NCBI GenBank assembly: GCA_022712475.1
Contig: JALAGK010000307.1
Location: forward strand, 1-6,217
Reading direction: 5' to 3'
Length of the DNA stretch: 6,217 bases
Origin: Enterobacteriaceae bacterium
Lineage (GTDB): Bacteria; Pseudomonadota; Gammaproteobacteria; Enterobacterales; Enterobacteriaceae
In this document: piece after piece, positions 4,209 through 6,217 of the stretch
Numbering within the stretch: position 1 is the stretch's first letter
Layout of the letters: every line of letters begins with the position of its first letter
Notes under the pieces: model-generated
Seen by the model: only the letters and a program-made list of their open reading frames with translations
What the model was told of the DNA's origin: nothing
Databases searched by the model: none
Position numbers and translations under genes: made by a program

Positions 4209-6217
4209 TCATGGGCATGAGAAACCGTATTGCTGGAAAGGGTTACGGATACTATTGGGCGTAAACTCCAGCGTCACCTCTCGTCCGTCAACGGTGAATG
4301 TGGCACGGCGGCTTAATGGCGTGCTACCTGGCGTCGTGCGGGCACGATCAAAAAAGCGGTTAAGCGCCCAGACGCCGCTGGTAACCAGAGAAGAGGTCGT
4401 GCCATCGCTAAGAGCAAGTTGCATTCTCACCTGGCTGGTGCCGTCAGGACCCGGCCAGCTCAGTTGTTGCATGGTCTGCGGCCCATGACTGTAACGCATA
4501 ATCTGGCCGTCCACGTCCAGTGTCAGATTAAGAATGTTGTTATCCATACTGACGGTGCGCACTGTAACCCGATAAGACGGCAGCGGGCTGCCGGTAGCGA
4601 AGAAGGCATCCCGAATGTACTGTGCCTGTTGAAACGGGCGCAGCATACTTTCGCTCCCGGGAAGTGTTTTGCCGTCAACGCCGGGCATAAAGCGCCAGGC
4701 TGGGCGTGTAGTGTCGACTTTGGCTGCCAGATTATCGCGAAAAAACGTATCCATCATGCCAGTGCCTGGCGCGAACATGCGCGCCAGGTCGTCTGGTGTT
4801 ACATCGCTTGCTGCATGACGTGCCAGCGGATAGCGTCCGGCAATGGCCTGGCGGCAGAAGCTACCTAATTCAACGCCAACGCGTTTGCGAACGTTTTCCA
4901 TATCGCGCAGGCGGGCGTCACTACTGGCCCCGGTTGCCATTGAAGAAAACATTCCCTGCAACCCAGTGGGAAGTCTCCCTGCACTGGCCTGCAAACGGCT
5001 GATAATTTCATCTGACGGTGGCGGCATTCCGCTGTTGGCGGCACTTTGTACAGCGGTAAGATAGCGATACAGTTCATCGATCTGCTTGAGAATGTCGTCA
5101 AAGACAATCGTCTGGCTGCCTTTTTCCAGTGGCTGCGCCAGCGCAATCAGTGCTGCATAGCGATCGACAACCAGTTGCTCCGGCGTGCGTGCTGTGGCTG
5201 CAGCAGTGGTGGGCGCGCCGTTATGGCTGCTGAACAGTGCTTCGAGTGTACGAGTGGCGTTGTTCATCTCGGCCCGCGCTTTCATCAGGCTGGTTTCGTC
5301 GCTGCCTTCACGCGTTAACGTCAGTGTTCTGGCTAGGTTGATTATCAGATTGCGCAGCGGCGACGGATTGCCAGAAATCAGGCGTGTCATATTGATTCGT
5401 TGAGCAAGGGAGCTGCTATTGTTTAACTGAATGTCATTGAGGAGCTGGTCCCAGTGGGTAATAAAATCCTGCGTGTAGAGATGACGTACCGCCGTATCGA
5501 TTTGCCGTTTGTCCTGCGGCTCAGGTAAAACGCTATTCAGCACCCAGGCATCATCTTCGCGAAGAGATTTCACAACCTGGTCCGTTAGACCATGAAAGTG
5601 ATCCCAGTATCCTTCTGGCGTAAATAGCCCCGGGATGCCGTCGTTCAGTGAGCTGCCACTTTTACGGGAGAACACCAGCTCACTTTGTTGCCCCCCCAAC
5701 GTGACAACACTCACCGGCTTAAGTTTTTCATTATGCTCAAGTAGCCGTTTCAGCCTGCCGTAAACGCGTGAGGCCAGGGGCTTTTGGTTGATAAACGCGG
5801 TTGTACGTGTCATCAGCGCATCATCGACGGCATAGGGCGATGTCTGGATCTGAGGTTCCAGTAGTTGCCAAAGATGCAATTTGAGCTGCGAGAGTTGAGC
5901 TTGAGTGACGTCCTGCGGTAGTGAGCGCTCAAGATTCAGCACCATCCAGGAATACAAAAATGCACCGTCGTAATGGGCTGGCGTATAGAGCATTTTGTAG
6001 GCCTTCAGTGCCTCATAGCTGTATTCCACGTCGCTGCCGTTGTCCGAGCGCAACCAGTAGGTGATGCGCGAGGCGACCTCTGGCAACAATAACTGCTGTA
6101 ACGCTTTGCGATACAGTGCCTGCGAGGCATCAATAACGTCATTGCCACGGTACAAGCCCATACGCCAGGAAAGCGGAGGGCTGTTTACGTCTATCTCGCT
6201 GCTTTCTGGAAGATGGG
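4209..6217 (-). CDS. tssM: T6SS membrane-complex protein TssM (IcmF family), C-terminal part only
   Basis: The frame is open to the window edge, so the true start lies beyond base 6217; the ATG at 6159-6161 is internal (PPLSWRMGLYRGN is a continuous conserved motif). The 668 visible residues correspond to the large periplasmic part of TssM, whose full length is usually about 1,100 to 1,200. The missing N-terminus should hold the transmembrane segments and the cytoplasmic NTPase-like domain. Visible landmarks are the IcmF-related region (SWRMGLYRGN, ALQQLLLPEVASRITYWLR) and a long helical middle. The last 185 or so residues carry the C-terminal TssM domain (FFRDNLAAKVDTT, WRFMPGVDGKTLPGSE, FQQAQYIRDAFF, WPGPDGTSQV, GVWALNRFFDRA), ending in NPFQQYGFSCP. 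This domain contacts the TssJ lipoprotein in the characterised E. coli system. A run of seven G (5691-5697) lies in frame; the reading frame is intact as given. Assignment is firm. Confidence 0.96.
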   Translation of the reverse strand, partial: HLPESSEIDVNSPPLSWRMGLYRGNDVIDASQALYRKALQQLLLPEVASRITYWLRSDNGSDVEYSYEALKAYKMLYTPAHYDGAFLYSWMVLNLERSLPQDVTQAQLSQLKLHLWQLLEPQIQTSPYAVDDALMTRTTAFINQKPLASRVYGRLKRLLEHNEKLKPVSVVTLGGQQSELVFSRKSGSSLNDGIPGLFTPEGYWDHFHGLTDQVVKSLREDDAWVLNSVLPEPQDKRQIDTAVRHLYTQDFITHWDQLLNDIQLNNSSSLAQRINMTRLISGNPSPLRNLIINLARTLTLTREGSDETSLMKARAEMNNATRTLEALFSSHNGAPTTAAATARTPEQLVVDRYAALIALAQPLEKGSQTIVFDDILKQIDELYRYLTAVQSAANSGMPPPSDEIISRLQASAGRLPTGLQGMFSSMATGASSDARLRDMENVRKRVGVELGSFCRQAIAGRYPLARHAASDVTPDDLARMFAPGTGMMDTFFRDNLAAKVDTTRPAWRFMPGVDGKTLPGSESMLRPFQQAQYIRDAFFATGSPLPSYRVTVRTVSMDNNILNLTLDVDGQIMRYSHGPQTMQQLSWPGPDGTSQVRMQLALSDGTTSSLVTSGVWALNRFFDRARTTPGSTPLSRRATFTVDGREVTLEFTPNSIRNPFQQYGFSCP

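Noticed and set aside
6159..6161. ATG as the start of tssM
   Set aside because: The frame continues upstream to the window edge and the ATG lies inside the conserved PPLSWRMGLYRGN motif, so the gene is truncated by the window and does not start here.

Overview
The window is the promoter-distal end of a type VI secretion system (T6SS) operon from a gamma-proteobacterium, most likely a member of the Enterobacteriaceae. The evidence is the moderate G+C content, enteric-style codon use and tight gene spacing, and the character of the TssB, TssC and TssM proteins. I cannot name the species from sequence alone. All recognisable genes lie on the minus strand, so the operon reads from high to low coordinates.

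Layout in the direction of transcription. tssM (6217 to 4209) is cut by the window edge, and only its periplasmic C-terminal 668 residues are visible. It is followed by tagF (4192 to 3485), tssA (3472 to 2453), tssB (2383 to 1859) and tssC (1855 to 356). The gaps are 16, about 12, 69 and 3 bases, so this is one transcription unit. A strong rho-independent terminator (326 to 347) starts nine bases after the tssC stop codon and closes it. The only sizeable gap, between tssA and tssB, carries an inverted repeat.

How the parts work together. TssM is the inner-membrane and periplasmic scaffold of the membrane complex. TssA organises baseplate docking and sheath polymerisation. TssB and TssC build the contractile sheath. 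TagF, in systems where it has been studied, restrains assembly after translation. The gene pairs tssM-tagF and tssA-tssB-tssC recall two gene blocks of the Pseudomonas HSI-I type cluster, here joined on one strand. The other T6SS components (tssJ, tssK, tssL, tssE, tssF, tssG, clpV, hcp, vgrG) are not in the window, and neither is the operon promoter.

Downstream of the terminator (1 to 325) is a low-density region. It holds a short open stretch that reads like the tail of a destroyed gene, and then the first 31 codons of a new minus-strand gene that runs off the window. Its N-terminus (LTIGEIALARSVF...INY) matches my recollection of a T6SS cargo-associated, Vgr-related or metallopeptidase-like family, so the left edge probably opens into an effector or cargo island. 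This truncated gene is the most promising lead in the window.
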